From contig JAKAHF010000109.1 in the NCBI GenBank assembly GCA_021815245.1, positions 1-7,089 of the forward strand: DNA of 7,089 nucleotides. The letters run 5' to 3'. Position numbers and translations under genes: made by a program. The stretch's first letter is position 1; the number at the start of each line of letters is the position of its first letter. Under the pieces are notes generated by a model that was not told the origin of the DNA, did not search any database, and was given only the letters and a program-made list of their open reading frames with translations. Below are positions 5,519 to 7,089 of this stretch, piece after piece. Source of the DNA: Actinomycetes bacterium (GTDB lineage: Bacteria; Actinomycetota; Thermoleophilia; RBG-16-64-13).

Positions 5519-6320
5519 TCTCGACTCGATCCAAGAGAGTGGAGAGGAAGTGCTCCGTCCCCGCGGACGGATCATCGCTCTCTGAAACAATCGCTTTGAC
5601 ACCGCGCGCCTCAAGCACCCGCTCATGGACCGGATTGGGTCTTGTAAGAAACATGAACCAACCCGGTCGGGCAGCGCTGCTGCCTGCGCCATCCCACAGC
5701 TTCGTCATCTTGTAGATCATGTATCTCATGTTAATGTCAGATAGACTGTATCCAATGAACAGTACTGCACGGCTAAGCAAGTCCGAGCGCAGTCTAATAT
5801 CAAGCGGAGATTCAAACCCTAGACGTTCAAAGTACTGTGACTCTGTCAATACGAGACTCTGGTCATCGTCGAAATCACCATGGAACTTCACTATTTGAGT
5901 AACACTGTCTGATGACAATACAAAATCTGACGCCTTGGATACCTTCTTGTATTTCTTGCCATGGAATTCGTATGCCCGCTCTAGCCAAGAATCATAGTTG
6001 GTTGTGTAGATGAGCGGAAAGTCCAGACGGACAATACAGTCGTGAACTTTCGACTTGGAGATGTCGATTCCCTCATGCCAGGTTCTGTCCATCCAACTGC
6101 GAAGAGGCCCGAGTGATCCTTTCTCCAATGCGTAGTATTCCGCCAACTCAAGATAGTCGCCGTGCGTTGAGAAGATTTCGGGCGCATACCCAAGGTCACT
6201 AGCCAGCTTGTCTATAAGTTTGGAGAACGATGGCAGGCCGAGATTCATGGACACGCCTGCGCCAGCAAAGAGAAGTGCTCGTCGATCTCGTATCAACCGA
6301 GCCAACTGGTCAATGGGCAT
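5505..6320 (-). CDS. komC: SIR2-family NADase effector (Kongming KomC-like)
   Basis: This 271-residue protein is a SIR2-like (SIR2_2-type) domain. LLFAGAGVSMNLGLPSF gives the NAD-binding G20-A-G-V-S24. IYTTNYDSWLERA contains Asn108 and KFHGDF contains His147, the catalytic pair. LFIGYSLSDINMRYMI (G190-Y-S) closes the pocket. No deacetylase zinc cysteines are seen, as is usual for defence SIR2 proteins that hydrolyse NAD+. All key residues are present, so it is probably active. It starts immediately after the HAM1 stop (TAG then ATG, no gap) with AAGGAGGT upstream, and its 3' end overlaps the deaminase by 14 nt. This coupling points to a fixed-ratio complex, most likely with the HAM1-like protein. 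Expected role: abortive NAD+ depletion once the sensor is triggered. Hand-counted GC over 5701-5940 is about 42%, well below its neighbours. Confidence 0.9.
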   Translation of the reverse strand: MPIDQLARLIRDRRALLFAGAGVSMNLGLPSFSKLIDKLASDLGYAPEIFSTHGDYLELAEYYALEKGSLGPLRSWMDRTWHEGIDISKSKVHDCIVRLDFPLIYTTNYDSWLERAYEFHGKKYKKVSKASDFVLSSDSVTQIVKFHGDFDDDQSLVLTESQYFERLGFESPLDIRLRSDLLSRAVLFIGYSLSDINMRYMIYKMTKLWDGAGSSAARPGWFMFLTRPNPVHERVLEARGVKAIVSESDDPSAGTEHFLSTLLDRVENAVS

Positions 6321-6884
6321 CTAGACCTCCTTCCCCTCTAGGAAGCTCACAAACCGATCCAGCGCGATGCGGCGCATTGAGATTCGGTTCTTGATGTCAG
6401 TACCGAGTTCCGCAAAGGTCTTGTTGTGGCCCTCCGGGATGAAGACGCAATCCCACTGGAAATCGGCGGGTCCACGAGGTTCACTGGCGATCTTCCCAGA
6501 GATCTCGCCCTCGAACGACTTGAACTGCCTTCCATCGGTGTACCCAATCACCGTCTTGGCGACCGCCGTTGGGTCATTTGTGCGGCCGAACATCTCAGCG
6601 AAGCGTTCCGCTTGAAGGGTGTCCCAGAAGATCTGGGTGAGTCCGCCGGGGAGACCTGAGAGATGCGCGAGATAGAGACCGGTATGCTCGACAAAGAGAG
6701 GCCGACCAACCCGGCGAAAAGCCTTCAGCGTCTTATCCTTCACTAGCTGATCGGTATCTCGAACTTGGAGTTCGCTTATTGGGATCTGCAGACTGACAAC
6801 GGTAATGCCCGCGGCTTCGAGGATTTGGGCAGCTTCCTTCAGCTTGAACTCATTGCCAGAAACAAACCTGAGTGTATTGTGCAT
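6321..6884 (-). CDS. komB: HAM1/RdgB-like ITPase homologue, probable dITP sensor (Kongming KomB-like)
   Basis: This 187-residue protein is the usual length of HAM1/RdgB/ITPA pyrophosphatases. It keeps the N-terminal phosphate motif (SGNEFKLKEA, residues 9-18), SGLPGG at 76-81, FEGEISGKI, the FQWDCVFIPEG stretch at 142-152, KTFAELGTDIKNRIS and the final helix. Two hallmark residues are changed. The catalytic Asp of VEDTGL is His67 (VEHTGL), and the base-contacting His of SHR is Met170 (SMRR). A housekeeping ITPase would keep both. The protein probably binds a purine triphosphate without hydrolysing it, which suits the sensor role I recall for KomB acting with the SIR2 partner. ATG 6884 has AGGAG seven bases upstream. 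It leads the operon and its stop touches the SIR2 start. HAM1 homology is certain; the sensor role and symbol are inferred. Confidence 0.88.
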   Translation of the reverse strand: MHNTLRFVSGNEFKLKEAAQILEAAGITVVSLQIPISELQVRDTDQLVKDKTLKAFRRVGRPLFVEHTGLYLAHLSGLPGGLTQIFWDTLQAERFAEMFGRTNDPTAVAKTVIGYTDGRQFKSFEGEISGKIASEPRGPADFQWDCVFIPEGHNKTFAELGTDIKNRISMRRIALDRFVSFLEGKEV

Positions 6885-7089
6885 CCGGCATCTCCTGTTT
6901 CTCTACCACGTGCCACTTCTGAGATAGGACGAAGAGCGAACTGGAAGCTAGCGCTCACGCTACAGGCTCTCCGAGGCGAGAACGACCCACTTGGATACGG
7001 AGCCCAGAGAAGCGACTTCAAGACTGTATAGGGACGAGCGAGGAGCGTCAAGCGAAGAACAGCTCACCAGCGTGTTTCGGAATATGATG
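6885..7089 (-). other. leader and upstream region of the HAM1-SIR2-deaminase operon
   Basis: No gene is supported in these 205 bases. If the promoter near 7025-7051 is right, the mRNA has a leader of about 130 nt, long for a three-gene defence operon. It contains a small 5-bp stem (TAGCG-CTCA-CGCTA, 6949-6962). No known riboswitch or attenuator pattern is recognised. Confidence 0.4.
7025..7051 (-). promoter_or_regulatory. probable sigma70-type promoter of the HAM1-SIR2-deaminase operon
   Basis: On the minus strand TTGACG (7051-7046) is followed after 15 bases by TATACA (7030-7025). Both hexamers are near consensus. The spacer is one to two bases short of ideal, so expression may be weak or activator-dependent. 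Transcription would begin near 7018. Confidence 0.45.

Noticed and set aside
5519..5692. Upstream extension of the deaminase frame
   Set aside because: These 58 codons only shadow the SIR2 gene. The ATG at 5518 gives a family-typical length and an ordinary 14-nt overlap.
6839..7051. Minus-strand frame of 70 codons upstream of the HAM1 gene
   Set aside because: It overlaps the HAM1 start in another frame, has no ribosome site and shows no recognisable motif.
1..7089. CRISPR array, tRNA or rRNA gene, transposase or IS ends
   Set aside because: I looked for regularly spaced direct repeats, cloverleaf arms, conserved rRNA stretches and transposase motifs and found none.

Overview
The window is about 7.1 kb of mostly high-GC bacterial DNA. 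I see no rRNA, tRNA or housekeeping gene that would fix the taxonomy. The two exported or remnant proteins at the left, with Ala/Pro-rich linkers, and the GC-rich codon use fit a high-GC Gram-positive (Actinomycetota-like) or similar environmental lineage, but this is only a guess. Except for hicAB, every gene I accept is on the minus strand, so the window reads mostly from right to left. It looks like a defence/toxin-antitoxin island inserted beside ordinary envelope genes.

Left part (1-1466): the start of a membrane-anchored or secreted protein running off the left edge, a roughly 300-base gap, and the 3' remnant of a second gene whose 5' end is missing. Next (1521-1927) is a plus-strand HicA toxin/HicB antitoxin pair with overlapping stop and start codons. 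It sits where the lost 5' end of the remnant should be. Then (2262-1960 and 2570-2289) come two Xre/HigA-type antitoxin genes in tandem with no recognisable toxin. They are followed by a winged-helix/minimal nucleotidyltransferase gene and an overlapping HEPN gene (3735-2727), which form an MNT-HEPN (type VII-like) module.

Right part: a GTG-start gene of unknown function (4617-3940) is coupled to a 5'-truncated Mrr-type restriction endonuclease (4996-4622). Upstream of it is a tight three-gene operon (6884-4997): a HAM1/ITPase-like protein, a SIR2-family NADase-like protein and a CDA-superfamily nucleoside/nucleotide deaminase. The HAM1 stop touches the SIR2 start, and SIR2 overlaps the deaminase by 14 nt. 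This gene content matches, from memory, the Kongming anti-phage system. There a deaminase plus a phage nucleotide kinase make dITP, a HAM1-like protein senses it, and a SIR2 protein then depletes NAD+. The HAM1 protein here lacks two family-typical active-site residues (the Asp of VEDTGL is His67, and the His of SHR is Met170), which suits a ligand sensor better than an enzyme. The segment is also more AT-rich than its surroundings (about 42% GC by hand count over 5701-5940, against 65% over 2761-2820), which suggests separate acquisition.

Small-scale structure worth noting: a perfect 24-bp palindrome inside the left remnant gene, a 7-bp inverted repeat straddling the hicA start codon, a 10-bp inverted repeat covering both converging stop codons of hicB and higA, and a probable promoter with a leader of about 130 nt before the HAM1 gene.
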